A stretch of 64,000 nt of DNA from Paracoccaceae bacterium (GTDB lineage: Bacteria > Pseudomonadota > Alphaproteobacteria > Rhodobacterales > Rhodobacteraceae), in contig JABSSD010000096.1 in NCBI GenBank assembly GCA_013214575.1, positions 1-64,000 of the forward strand, in the 5' to 3' direction. The notes beneath the pieces were generated by a model, which was not told the origin of the DNA, made no database searches, and saw only the letters and a program-made list of their open reading frames with translations. The translations under genes and the position numbers were made by a program. Of the stretch, positions 52,997 to 64,000 are shown piece after piece. How positions within the stretch are numbered: the stretch's first letter is position 1; the number at the start of each line of letters is the position of its first letter.

Positions 52997-53638
52997 GTGG
53001 CGTCAGAACCAAATGTGGGGCGGATCATCACCGGTGATGCCTGTGTGGCCGAGGGGGCTGCCTGGCTGGCGGCCAAAGATCCGCGATTTGCAGCGGCGCT
53101 CCTATTGACCGGACCATTGCCGTTGCGGATCAGGGCGGATGGCTTTGCCGCATTGCTGTCGGCGATTGTCAGCCAGCAGGTCAGCCTCGCCTCGGCGGCG
53201 GCAATCTGGAGCCGGATGAAAGAGGCAGAGCTGATCTATCCGCGCAATGTAAAAAGCGCCAGTGATGACCATTTGCGGGCGGTTGGATTGAGCCGACAGA
53301 AAGTTAAATATGCCCGTGCCCTGGCTAATGCTGGAATTGATTTCAACGCCTTGCGGGATGCTCCGACGGAGGATGTCATCAGGACACTTATCCAGGTTCC
53401 GGGGGTCGGCGCCTGGACTGCTGAAATATACGCCATGTTCTCGCTGGGGCGCGCGGATGTGTTTGCGCCGGGGGATCTGGCGCTGCAAGAGGCCGCACGC
53501 ATTCTGTTTGAGCTGCCCGACAGGCCAAAAGAACGAGAGTTGCGCAAAATGGCCGCAGGTTGGTCACCCTGGAGGTCGGTTGCGGCGCGGCTGTTGTTTT
53601 CCTATTACCGGGTAGCAAAATCTAGGGAAGGAATCTGA
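52997..53638 (+). CDS. DNA-3-methyladenine glycosylase II (HhH-GPD family)
   Basis: FAALLSAIVSQQVSLASAAAIW, LIQVPGVGAWTAEIYAMFSLGRADVFAPGDLALQEA; GTG start preferred. Confidence 0.93.
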   Translation: MASEPNVGRIITGDACVAEGAAWLAAKDPRFAAALLLTGPLPLRIRADGFAALLSAIVSQQVSLASAAAIWSRMKEAELIYPRNVKSASDDHLRAVGLSRQKVKYARALANAGIDFNALRDAPTEDVIRTLIQVPGVGAWTAEIYAMFSLGRADVFAPGDLALQEAARILFELPDRPKERELRKMAAGWSPWRSVAARLLFSYYRVAKSREGI

Positions 53639-54303
53639 TGACTCGTGTATTGACTGCGGAACGCAAAGAACCGCTATCGGGAACAACCCGGTCTGTTGTG
53701 GTGTTCTTGCATGGCTATGGCGCTAATGGGGCTGACTTGCTGGGGCTGGCTGATCCGCTGGCTGAGCAGTTGCCGGACACATTGTTCGTGGCGCCCGATG
53801 CGCCGGAACGCTGTGCCGGCGCGCCGATGGGCTATCAATGGTTCCCGATCCCTTGGATCGACGGATCGTCGGAAGAAGAATCCGAACGGGGGATGCAGTC
53901 AGCTATTGCGGATCTGAACGCCTTTCTTGACGCGCTGATGGTGGACGAGGATGTGCTGCCCGAGCAACTGGTGCTGTTTGGTTTCAGCCAGGGGTCGATG
54001 ATGGCGCTGCATGTGGCGCCACGGCGCGAAGATCCGGTGGCCGGCATCGTCGCCTTCTCGGGGCGTCTGTTGTCGCCCGAATCGCTGAAGGACGAGGTGG
54101 TCAGCAAGATGTCCATCCTGCTGGTGCATGGTGACGCAGATGACGTGGTGCCGCCGCAATCACTGCCTGAGGCGGCAGAGGCGCTGCAGGAGGCCGGGTT
54201 CAGGGATGTCTTTGCCCATATCCAAAAGGGAACCGGACACGGGATTGCGCAGGACGGGCTGAGCGTTGCGCTGGCGTTCATGCGCGACAAGCTTGGGCTC
54301 TAA
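53638..54303 (+). CDS. Alpha/beta hydrolase (carboxylesterase/phospholipase 2-type)
   Basis: VVFLHGYGANGADLLGLADPLAEQLPDTLFVAPDAPE, LFGFSQGSMMALHVAPRR, ILLVHGDADDVVP. Confidence 0.94.
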   Translation: MTRVLTAERKEPLSGTTRSVVVFLHGYGANGADLLGLADPLAEQLPDTLFVAPDAPERCAGAPMGYQWFPIPWIDGSSEEESERGMQSAIADLNAFLDALMVDEDVLPEQLVLFGFSQGSMMALHVAPRREDPVAGIVAFSGRLLSPESLKDEVVSKMSILLVHGDADDVVPPQSLPEAAEALQEAGFRDVFAHIQKGTGHGIAQDGLSVALAFMRDKLGL

Positions 54304-54571
54304 TCGTCGGCTTCCACGAAAAACGGACCGCCAGGGGAAGCCTTGGCGGTTGTGCTTTGATACTCCAGATTATGCCCAGTGCGTAGATGCATCTCAATAG
54401 CGCCCCCATTCTACCGAGGGCTCGGATCCTGTGCCGGGGCTGTCAGACCCGGCGGAAATCGCGATTGGCGATGAAACTGACAGGGAAAGAAAAATTCGGC
54501 GTCAAGCAGGCGTGCGCGGATCCGGTTTTTCTGCAATGGTTAGCGTCGCGCGTGTTGCGCTGGTTCGATAT

Positions 54572-54641
54572 GAGTATTTACCTGCAAAAAAGAAACCAGG
54601 GACGTGCAGCCTGCATTGGCTTCTTTTTGCTAAAAATACTC
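54572..54641. repeat. Imperfect inverted repeat with GAGTATTT termini
   Basis: GAGTATTTACCTGCAAAAAAGAAACC facing (minus) GAGTATTTTTAGCAAAAAGAAGCC. Confidence 0.65.
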
Positions 54642-54693
54642 AATCCCTAAGATGCATCAATGGGGCGGCCCAGTGTTTTGGGTAAGGTCCCGG

Positions 54694-55278
54694 CTAATAG
54701 CGACGAGGTTTTTGGGTGGTTTCTGGCAGGCTGACATCCTGCCAGGTTCCAGGTTGCAGCCCGTCCAGTGTCCAGTTTCCGATGCGGTAGCGGATCAGCC
54801 GCAGGGTGGGATGCCCAACCGCAGCCGTCATTCGGCGTACCTGACGGTTGCGGCCCTCGCGCAGTGTCAGCTTGATCCAGGAATCGGGGATGTTTTTGCG
54901 CACCCGGATCGGCGGCACCCGTGGCCACAGGTCGGCAGGGTCCCCCATAAGGCGGGCGGTTGCCGGTTTTGTGATCCCGTCTTTTAGGTCGACGCCATTT
55001 GCCAGAGCCGTCAGCGCCGCAGCATCCGGGCTGCCCTCGACCTGAACCCAATAGGTCTTGGCCATTTTGTGTTTTGGATCAGATATCCGCGCTTGCAAGC
55101 CACCGTCGTCGGTCAACAGCATCAATCCTTCGCTATCGCGGTCCAGTCGGCCTGCCGGATAAACCCCGGGCAGGGTGATAAAATCGCTGAGGGTGCGGCG
55201 CGGGGTTCCTTGGCTGCCGCGATCGGTGAATTGCGGCAGAACATCAAAGGGTTTGTTGAAGCGGATCAATCGGGTCAT
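54694..55278 (-). CDS. Pseudouridine synthase (RsuA/RluB/RluE type)
   Basis: [66 protein letters not shown]. Confidence 0.94.
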   Translation of the reverse strand: MTRLIRFNKPFDVLPQFTDRGSQGTPRRTLSDFITLPGVYPAGRLDRDSEGLMLLTDDGGLQARISDPKHKMAKTYWVQVEGSPDAAALTALANGVDLKDGITKPATARLMGDPADLWPRVPPIRVRKNIPDSWIKLTLREGRNRQVRRMTAAVGHPTLRLIRYRIGNWTLDGLQPGTWQDVSLPETTQKPRRY

Positions 55279-55630
55279 GCCCGCCCATAAAAGGCGGCTG
55301 CTGCCAAAGCAAGGGCTGTGTCACCATGCCGTTGCAAAATATCACTGGGATTTCACCCGAGATATCGTGGAGCCACAGGGCTTGTCAGGTTGGAACCACG
55401 ATATATAGTTAATATTATGCTGGGGCCGTATCCACGGTCCGGTGCTGGAATGTGAGTGAACATGGCCAGAGTTGCGAAACATAAGAAGGGCGGCAAGACA
55501 GGCAAACCGTTGCGGGTGCCGGGCGCTTGGCGGTGTTTTGCGGCGATGCCGGTTCACAGCCGGGTGCAAAGCCCCGCTTCAGTCAACCGAATACGCGCGG
55601 TTCCGGTATCACTTGACGGTCATTTTTTTC

Positions 55631-55667
55631 AAAAGCGCGTAGGTCTCACGCGCTTTTATTTGTTTTT
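55631..55667 (+). terminator. Orphan plus-strand Rho-independent terminator
   Basis: AAAAGCGCGT-AGGTCTC-ACGCGCTTTT (10-bp perfect stem) followed by ATTTGTTTTT. Confidence 0.8.
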
Positions 55668-55763
55668 ACCAGATTGGATTTTTATGCGCTTTAATATGTC
55701 GCGTGGCAGCGGGGGGGGCGGCCCCGTGCAATATCAACGTTCCTGTGCGGTGGGGGGGATGGC

Positions 55764-56330
55764 ATGAACCAGGCTGTTGGCTCGTTACGGACATTGGTCT
55801 TGAATGCAAATATGCAGCCGCTCAGCTGGGCGCCGCTGTCTGTCTGGAACTGGCAAAGCGCCTTTGTGGCTGTTCACCAGGATCGGGTGGTGCAGATAAA
55901 ATGTTATGACGACATCATTGTTCACTCGGCCACGCAGTCTTTTGAGGTGCCGGCGGTGGTGGCGCTGAGGCGGTATCACAAACGACGGACGGTTGGCTTT
56001 ACCCGCTACAACCTGTTTCTGCGGGATGAGTTCAAATGCCAGTATTGTGGTGAACGGTTCCAGGCAAAAGAGCTGACGTTTGACCATGTCATTCCGCGCA
56101 GCAAGGGCGGCGGCTCGGTGTGGTGCAATATCGTGGCATCCTGCGAAGCGGATAATCTGCGCAAGGCCAACAGAACACCAAAGCAGGCTGGAATGCGCCT
56201 GTTGCGGCCGCCGTTTGAGCCCACGGCGCACCAATTGGACGCCGCGGCCCGGCGTCAGCCCTTGGCTGCAGGAGGCTTGCACCAGACCTGGATGGACTAT
56301 CTGTACTGGGGCGCTGAGCTAGAGAGCTGA
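55764..56330 (+). CDS. HNH endonuclease family protein
   Basis: CQYCGERFQAKELTFDHVIPRSKGGGSVWCNIVASCEADNLRKANRTP (HNH with CxxC). Confidence 0.94.
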   Translation: MNQAVGSLRTLVLNANMQPLSWAPLSVWNWQSAFVAVHQDRVVQIKCYDDIIVHSATQSFEVPAVVALRRYHKRRTVGFTRYNLFLRDEFKCQYCGERFQAKELTFDHVIPRSKGGGSVWCNIVASCEADNLRKANRTPKQAGMRLLRPPFEPTAHQLDAAARRQPLAAGGLHQTWMDYLYWGAELES

Positions 56331-56347
56331 CGCATCAGCCCCGCCGC

Positions 56348-57265
56348 CTAACGGCCGATATCGGCCCTGTCATAGGGGGTGGTCTGATAGATTTCGTTGA
56401 TCCAGTTGCCATAGAGCAGATGCGCCTGGCTGCGCCAGCGATTCAGCGGTTTTTGGCTGGGGTCGTTGTCTGGATAGTAACTGTCGGGCACATTGATCGG
56501 AGTGCCTTCGGCCACGTCGCGGTCGTATTCCTGTTTCAGGCTGTCACTGTCATATTCAAAGTGGTTGAAGATATACAGCGCCCGGTGCGCCGGGTCTTCG
56601 ATCAGGCAGGGGCCTACTTCGGGGCTGCCCAGCAGGGTTTGCAGGCCAGGGTGCTGATCAACCTCATGCTGGCGCATTTCGGTCCAGCGCGACACCGGGA
56701 TCACAAAATCATCTGAAAACCCACGCAGGTAGGGCGAGGCCGGAACCAGGTTCTGCTGCCGGAAACAGCCAAAGGCCTTGTGTGGCAGGCTGTGTTTCTG
56801 AATGCCGTGGAAATAATTGATCATCGCCATGCCGCCCCAGCAGACGCCAAAGGTGGAATGCACATTGGTCTGGGTCCACTCAAACACCTCGCAGAGTTCC
56901 TTCCAATAGGTGACATCGGCAAAATCCAGATGCTCGATCGGGGCGCCGGTGATGATAAGCCCGTCAAACTTCTGGTCATGCAGTTCTGAGAACGGCAGGT
57001 AGAATTCCGCCATATGTTCCGCCGCGGTGTTGCGGGTGCGATGTTCGCTCATCCGGATCAGGGTCAGGTCGATCTGCAGCGGCGTGGCGCCAATCAGCCG
57101 GGCAAACTGGTTCTCGGTCTGGATCTTCTTGGGCATCAGGTTGAGCAGGGCGATGCGCAGCGGCCGGATATCCTGACGCGCCGCCTGATCCGGCGACATC
57201 ACCATCACACCCTCGTTCGTCAGAACGTCATAGGCGGGTAGGTCAGACGGGATTTTGATAGGCAT
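56348..57265 (-). CDS. metA: Homoserine O-succinyltransferase/acetyltransferase
   Basis: [61 protein letters not shown]. Confidence 0.97.
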   Translation of the reverse strand: MPIKIPSDLPAYDVLTNEGVMVMSPDQAARQDIRPLRIALLNLMPKKIQTENQFARLIGATPLQIDLTLIRMSEHRTRNTAAEHMAEFYLPFSELHDQKFDGLIITGAPIEHLDFADVTYWKELCEVFEWTQTNVHSTFGVCWGGMAMINYFHGIQKHSLPHKAFGCFRQQNLVPASPYLRGFSDDFVIPVSRWTEMRQHEVDQHPGLQTLLGSPEVGPCLIEDPAHRALYIFNHFEYDSDSLKQEYDRDVAEGTPINVPDSYYPDNDPSQKPLNRWRSQAHLLYGNWINEIYQTTPYDRADIGR

Positions 57266-57310
57266 ATCAGGGTCTCGCGGGCTGGAACAGGGAGGTGGGA
57301 GATAGGGGCT

Positions 57311-58186
57311 TTAACTGCGGGACTCAAGAGCAGCGTCAATCGCGCCAGCGATCAGATCGGTGAACCGGTCCTGATCGCTGGCTGCGGCGACTTGTTCGGC
57401 AGTGACGGTGACGCCCCAGTTCTTGGCCATCGCCGCATAGCGCGGTTGCCGGTGGGCCAGCGCCTGAGCATAGGCCCAGCGGATGAAGGCGTCAGGATTA
57501 ACATCATCGGCTTCTATATTGTTTTCGCTCATATATTCGTTCCAAACGCGGGTCAGGAATTCTGGCTGATAGGACATCGGCTTGGGGGCGCGGTCAAAGC
57601 GGCGCACCAGCTCTTTGGTATGGGCGTCGTCGCCCTTGATCCAGACCATCAGGGTGTGCTTGGACAGTTCCGACAGCACCGGATCCCTGGGGTCATCGAC
57701 ATCCACCCATTCGCAGATTGAGCCACCTGTGTCACAGATGAAGTTGTCATAGCCATAGAGGCGCTGTGCCCGGTCGGCAAAATATTCGGTGTCTATCAGG
57801 GCGTGGATCTCGGCCAGGCGGAACTGTTCCTGTCGGCGGCGATACTCCTCTATCGGCAGCCCGCCTTGGGACTGGGCGCCGGGTTTGCCCAGATAGCTGG
57901 CCACCGGGGTCAGGTTCTCGAAGCTGATATTGGAGCCGATATAGATCGAATCCGACAGCAGAAGATCGCGCAGGAACGGCACTTTCATCGCCTCGGATTT
58001 GGCATTGTCGGCGATATATTCGCCCATGTAGCGGGTGCCGATGCGGTAATCGATGGAGTAGTGGAACCACTGGCCGCCGTCGCGCAGCATATTGCTGACA
58101 TGGGTTTTTCCCAGCCCGGACATGCCAAAGAACAGCACCCGTTTATGCGGCGCATCGCGCCAGTCCTGTGCGGAAGAATAAAGCAT
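57311..58186 (-). CDS. P-loop ATPase of unknown function
   Basis: Walker A-like VLFFGMSGLGKTHVSNML; remainder uncharacterised. Confidence 0.75.
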   Translation of the reverse strand: MLYSSAQDWRDAPHKRVLFFGMSGLGKTHVSNMLRDGGQWFHYSIDYRIGTRYMGEYIADNAKSEAMKVPFLRDLLLSDSIYIGSNISFENLTPVASYLGKPGAQSQGGLPIEEYRRRQEQFRLAEIHALIDTEYFADRAQRLYGYDNFICDTGGSICEWVDVDDPRDPVLSELSKHTLMVWIKGDDAHTKELVRRFDRAPKPMSYQPEFLTRVWNEYMSENNIEADDVNPDAFIRWAYAQALAHRQPRYAAMAKNWGVTVTAEQVAAASDQDRFTDLIAGAIDAALESRS

Positions 58187-58280
58187 GGTGGCTGTGGTCC
58201 CTGTGGTGTCCAGCCTTGCTAGCCAGTGATGGCGGCAGGGTCAATCATCGGTTGTTGCAAAGGCCTATGCGACAATTGAA

Positions 58281-58308
58281 AACGCCCCGCGAGTGGTCGC
58301 GGGGCGTT
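58281..58308 (-). terminator. Rho-independent terminator of the OmpP1/FadL-like gene
   Basis: AACGCCCCGCGA-loop-TCGCGGGGCGTT, 12-bp perfect stem, then TTCAATT on the minus strand. Confidence 0.8.
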
Positions 58309-58332
58309 TCTGAATTAGTCGGTTATCAGGTT

Positions 58333-59445
58333 TTAGAAGCTGACGCCAATCCGGAGGCCGGCCGCAATAGCGCTAATGTCGTTGAAGTTTATGTCGCCAA
58401 CAGGCCCACCCACTGCAACGTATTGATCGCCAGGCCTTATATAACGTAGGCCGCCTGAAATCGATACAGCTTCGGATACTTGGTAGGTCCCGCCAATTCC
58501 AACACTTGTTGAACCAGTAGTCGGTGCCAAGGCGGTTGAGCTGGGACGGTTACCGGGTTCTTCGAAGCCAAGAGTGACAGCCAGAGACAGCTTATCGTTG
58601 ATGCGGCGCCCGATGCCAATTTCGTAGGAAACGGTGTCATCATCGAAATTCACCCACTCTGTGTTGCCTTGTGTCGCGTCGGGAGTGGAAAGGTTAAAGC
58701 CTCCCCAGCCTACCCAGCGGACGGAGCCGAACAAAAGTGTATTTTTTGCAATTCCTGTCTGGAAGTCTAGGTTGATGCTTTCTGGGAACTCAACAGTGAA
58801 ATCGGGATACGTCACGGTAAAACCATTTAACAACAAAGCCTGTGTTGAAGAAAAATCCACGTCGACGGCTGTTGAATAGGTTAGAGCTACTCGTAGAGCA
58901 ATATCAGGTTTTTCGTAGGCGACGCCGAGAACTCCGCCGAAATTGTAGTCACTATCTGCGTCGAGATTTCCATCCCCAGAATCGATTACGCCACTAACTG
59001 TTAAAGCGCGGAATCCGCCGTGGACACTGAAACCGCCATCAAAGTTATATTGCAGCAGGCCAGTAATCGCATGGCTGTCGATCTCTGCCCTAGCATTATA
59101 AGGTAAAATACCGGCCGATGAAAATGGCCCATCTGCATACAGAATGTGGGCGCCAAATGGTTGGTCGATGATGATGGCGACATCCAGGCGCTCCGTCAGT
59201 TTTTGCTTATAGCCAAAACTGCCGTAACTATAGGACTGCGCAACGTTTGTAGACGCTCCTAAAGGTAGACCACCGGTATTCGGGCTGCCATTCACGTCTG
59301 GCGACACGTAGCTGTAGGACAGCTGCAAATAGGTGCCTTCCTCGAACAGAATGTTTACACCCTGTCCCGAACGGTCGATGCCACCTGCGGACGCAGCCCC
59401 GGAAATCAGTGCCAGCGCAGCTGACGTTGCAAGATAGTTTTTCAT
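58333..59445 (-). CDS. Outer membrane protein transport protein, OmpP1/FadL/TodX family
   Basis: Signal peptide MKNYLATSAALALISGAASA, then GGIDRSGQGVNILFEEGTYLQLSYSYVSPDV; C-terminal ...GLRIGVSF. Confidence 0.9.
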   Translation of the reverse strand: MKNYLATSAALALISGAASAGGIDRSGQGVNILFEEGTYLQLSYSYVSPDVNGSPNTGGLPLGASTNVAQSYSYGSFGYKQKLTERLDVAIIIDQPFGAHILYADGPFSSAGILPYNARAEIDSHAITGLLQYNFDGGFSVHGGFRALTVSGVIDSGDGNLDADSDYNFGGVLGVAYEKPDIALRVALTYSTAVDVDFSSTQALLLNGFTVTYPDFTVEFPESINLDFQTGIAKNTLLFGSVRWVGWGGFNLSTPDATQGNTEWVNFDDDTVSYEIGIGRRINDKLSLAVTLGFEEPGNRPSSTALAPTTGSTSVGIGGTYQVSEAVSISGGLRYIRPGDQYVAVGGPVGDINFNDISAIAAGLRIGVSF

Positions 59446-59564
59446 TGTCTCTCCCCTCAGACCGTAGCCTGCCATTTTTTTTCTTATTCTGGGAACGACC
59501 TAAACAACATCAAATTGTCAGATCAATGATTACGGCACGGAAGCTTTGCCCGGGTCTTGATGTT

Positions 59565-60464
59565 TTAGCGCGGCGTACAGGTCGCGGGCAGCTGTTTTGG
59601 CCGCTTAGCATCCATTATATTCATATAGTTAGCGGCGAATATGACAATTGCGCCACAGAATACCCAAATATCCAGCGGCTCGTTGTAAAGCAGCATGCCC
59701 AGCACCGCGATCAGCGGCAGGCGGGTGAAATCAATCGGCACAACCACTGTCGCCGGGGCGACCGCAAGAGCGTTGGTGAGGCAGAAATGCGCGGCCAATC
59801 CCGCCAGGCCGATCAAGATCAACCAGGGCAAGGTGGTCGCGTCGGGCAGGGTAATGTCGCCATCATATCCGGCGGCCAGACCTCCCATGATCAACTGCAT
59901 GGAGGTCAGCCAAAACAGAATGGAGCCAATGCTTTCGACCCGCGTCAATCTCTTGGTCAGGATGTTGGTGAAAGCAAAGAAAACAGCCGAGCCGGCGGCG
60001 GTGAGGACGCCGATGTTCATCGTTTCCGGGCTTGGCCGGGCGACAATCAGGATGCCAATAAAGCCACCAAGCGCCGCCAGACTGCGGGTGCGGGTCAGCC
60101 GCTCGCCTAACAAAAACGGCGATATCAGGATAACCCAAAGCGGAGAGGTGAATTCCAGCGCAAAAACCTGTGCCAGGGGAATTACGGTGACAGCAAAGAA
60201 CCACAGGTTCTGGCCGGTGAAATGGGCCGCGTTGCGGATCAGGTGGCTGCCCAGCCGCTGCCGAGAGACCTGATGCCACTGCCCCGTCGCGGTTAGCACA
60301 ATCGCCACAACAAACACGCCAACCACGCTGCGATACAACATGATTTCAAATGTATCGAGGGCAAAGCTCACTTCACGACCAGCAATGGCCATGGCTGAAA
60401 ATGAGGTGATTGCGCCAATCATCCACAGCGCTGCACGTCCGATCTGAACGGGGTGGTCTGACAT
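59565..60464 (-). CDS. DMT family (EamA) transporter
   Basis: 10 TM-like segments; MYRSVVGVFVVAIVLTATG, PLWVILISPFLLGERLTRTRSLAALGGFIGILIV. Confidence 0.92.
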   Translation of the reverse strand: MSDHPVQIGRAALWMIGAITSFSAMAIAGREVSFALDTFEIMLYRSVVGVFVVAIVLTATGQWHQVSRQRLGSHLIRNAAHFTGQNLWFFAVTVIPLAQVFALEFTSPLWVILISPFLLGERLTRTRSLAALGGFIGILIVARPSPETMNIGVLTAAGSAVFFAFTNILTKRLTRVESIGSILFWLTSMQLIMGGLAAGYDGDITLPDATTLPWLILIGLAGLAAHFCLTNALAVAPATVVVPIDFTRLPLIAVLGMLLYNEPLDIWVFCGAIVIFAANYMNIMDAKRPKQLPATCTPR

Positions 60465-60554
60465 ATCTTTTCCTTGCCTGTGGCGCGGCCGAGAAGGCGT
60501 CAAATTTCCGCTGCCGTCAAGCCACCAGAAACCCAGCGCCCGAGGCTGGAAATG

Positions 60555-60587
60555 CAACACCCCGCGACCAGAGATTGCGGGGTGTTG
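60555..60587 (-). terminator. Rho-independent terminator-like hairpin downstream of guaA
   Basis: CAACACCCCGC...GCGGGGTGTTG, 11-bp perfect arms. Confidence 0.65.
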
Positions 60588-60607
60588 AAGGCAAGGTCAC
60601 AGAGGGG

Positions 60608-62176
<1,569 letters not shown>

Positions 62177-62292
62177 GCTGGCGCCATAGGCCAGACCAAG
62201 GGGTTTCGCAAGGGAAATTGCACAAACAGCGGTGGTGTTTTGCGGTATCAGGACATCAGAGGCGGGCTGCCTGCCCCCTCTGGTCTTGCGGG

Positions 62293-62330
62293 CCCTGCAC
62301 CCCCAGGGAATATTTTTGAACAGATGAAAG
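62293..62330 (+). repeat. Divergent copy of the palindrome + TATTT...GAAAG element
   Basis: CCCTGCACCCCCAGGG-AATATTTTTGAACAGATGAAAG. Confidence 0.55.
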
Positions 62331-62448
62331 AGGTCAGGCGACCGGATGGAATGTCGCTTTTCAACTTGAATGGCCGTTATCCTTCGACGGCACCCGCAAA
62401 TGCTGCGGTAGATAAAGGTAACAAAACGCATGCTAAAGAGGACAGAAC

Positions 62449-63993
62449 ATGGCCGAAGAAACTCCACGTCGACGCGGACGTTCAGGGGGTGGGGCTTCGC
62501 GCCGCGCTGAACGGACCGCTGTTAAAATTGAAACGGCCAAATACATCGAGCGCAATATCCCGAATTACGAGGTATTGAGTGAAGAGGCTTTGGTGGTGAT
62601 CGAGACCAATGCCGAAACGGTGCTGGCAGAAATTGGCGTCAATTTCGTCGACAATCCGGCGGCCTTGCAGCGCTGGCGTGATGCCGGTGCTGAGATCGAC
62701 GGTGAACGGGTGCGGATCCCACGTGGTCTGGCCAGGAAGCTGATCTCTACGGCGCCGTCCGAGTTTACCCAGCATGCCCGCAATCCTGAGAAGTCGGTTG
62801 TCATCGGCGGCAAGAACCTGGTTTGCGCCCCGGTCTACGGACCGCCGTTTGTGCGGGATGCCGAAGGCGGCCGGCGCTATGCCACCATAGCCGATTTCGA
62901 GAAATTCGTGAAGCTGGCCTATATGTCGAAATGGCTGCATCATTCCGGCGGTACGGTTTGCGAGCCAACGGATATTCCGGTGAACAAGCGGCATCTGGAT
63001 ATGTTGCTGGCCCATATGACTCTGTCGGACAAGCCGTTCATGGGCTCGGTGACCGATCCCAGCCGGGCGCAGGACAGTGTTGAAATGTGCGAGATCCTGT
63101 TCGGCAAGGAGTTTGTGCAGAACAACACCGTGATGACCTCGCTGATCAACATCAACTCGCCGATGACCTTTGACGATGTGATGATGGGGGCGCTGGAGGT
63201 TTACGCAAAGAACAACCAGGCCTGCATCATTTCGCCGTTCATTGTCGGCGGTGCTATGGCGCCGGTTTCGGTGGCTGGGACCTTGACCCAGGTGTTGGCC
63301 GAAGTCATGGCAGGCATCGCCTATAGCCAGTTGGTCCGTCCCGGCGCGCCAGTGATTTTTGGCGCCTTTGTCAGCTCGATTGACATGAATTCCGGGGCGC
63401 CGACGTTTGGCACCCCCGAGGCCTCATTGGTGACCTATGGGGCCGGCCAGCTGGCGCGGCGGCTGGGGCTGCCATTCCGCTCATCCGGATCGTTCTGTGG
63501 CTCAAAGCTTCCCGATGCGCAGGCGGCCTATGAAACCGCCAATAGCCTGAATATGGGGCTGCTGTCCGGCGTCAACTTTATGCTGCATTCCTGTGGCTGG
63601 CTGGAAGGCGGGCTGGTGGCCTCGTTTGAGAAATTTGTGATGGATGCCGACCAGTTGGGCACATTGCATGGGATGGCCAAAGGCGTGCCAATGGAGGAAG
63701 AAGATCAGGCCATGGACGCGATCCGCGAAGTTGGGCCGGGGGGGCACTATCTTGGCTGCGCCCATACGCAGGCCAATTTCAAGACCGCATTCTGGAAATC
63801 CGAGGTCTTTGACTACAAGCCCTTTGAGACCTGGGATGAGGAGGGTGCGCGCGACACCACCGCGCTCGCCACCGAACGAGTGGCCCATCTGATCGCCCAT
63901 TACAAAGCCCCCGATCTGGATCCAGAGATCCATGCGGCATTGAAAGCCTATGTTGCCGATAAGAAAGCCTCGATGTCTGACGCCTTTGGATAA
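62449..63993 (+). CDS. Trimethylamine methyltransferase (MttB) family protein, no in-frame amber codon
   Basis: 514 aa; [59 protein letters not shown]. Confidence 0.92.
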   Translation: MAEETPRRRGRSGGGASRRAERTAVKIETAKYIERNIPNYEVLSEEALVVIETNAETVLAEIGVNFVDNPAALQRWRDAGAEIDGERVRIPRGLARKLISTAPSEFTQHARNPEKSVVIGGKNLVCAPVYGPPFVRDAEGGRRYATIADFEKFVKLAYMSKWLHHSGGTVCEPTDIPVNKRHLDMLLAHMTLSDKPFMGSVTDPSRAQDSVEMCEILFGKEFVQNNTVMTSLININSPMTFDDVMMGALEVYAKNNQACIISPFIVGGAMAPVSVAGTLTQVLAEVMAGIAYSQLVRPGAPVIFGAFVSSIDMNSGAPTFGTPEASLVTYGAGQLARRLGLPFRSSGSFCGSKLPDAQAAYETANSLNMGLLSGVNFMLHSCGWLEGGLVASFEKFVMDADQLGTLHGMAKGVPMEEEDQAMDAIREVGPGGHYLGCAHTQANFKTAFWKSEVFDYKPFETWDEEGARDTTALATERVAHLIAHYKAPDLDPEIHAALKAYVADKKASMSDAFG

Positions 63994-64000
63994 CTCCGGG

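Noticed and set aside
54387-54650. 87-aa plus-strand ORF after the alpha/beta hydrolase
   Set aside because: Runs into the inverted repeat and lacks motifs; likely non-coding intergenic sequence.
57266-57310. SAM-II riboswitch upstream of metA
   Set aside because: Only 45 bp separates metA from the upstream ATPase gene and no matching core was seen.

Overview
This 64 kb window is chromosomal DNA from an alphaproteobacterium, most likely a member of the Roseobacter/Rhodobacteraceae group judging by gene order, GC-rich coding style and an alphaproteobacterial LexA box. It is mostly core metabolism: indolepyruvate oxidoreductase, murI, argC, ccmE/F/H, gltA, gltX, comEC, lexA, moeA/moaC, trpC/D/G/E, ung, ppiD-like, gpt, fabI, pdxH, tRNA-Pro, nrdJ, cysS, cimA, metA, guaA and an MttB-family gene. 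I found no CRISPR array, transposase, prophage structural block or rRNA operon. The strongest unusual signal is a GIY-YIG/DUF4357 nuclease gene (25014-25916, minus) lying exactly between moaC and moeA. It is bounded by a perfect 20-bp direct repeat (25005-25024 and 25908-25927), and the repeat-to-repeat spacing of 903 bp equals the full ORF including its stop. The repeat supplies the stop-start junction (GAG GCA TAG ATG ATC ACA) on both sides, which looks like a single-gene cassette captured into a translationally coupled operon. Other points worth checking: a GTA-type endolysin/holin pair inside the ccm cluster; a 45-codon ORF bridging cysS and cimA with overlapping start/stop codons and containing a strong hairpin; an orphan plus-strand terminator at 55.6 kb with no upstream gene (candidate ncRNA or sORF); a 5'-truncated alpha/beta-hydrolase relic after cimA; a dispersed hairpin + TATTT...AAGAAGAA element family; and a possible NrdR box upstream of nrdJ. 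All names come from reading the translated proteins; no database search was run.
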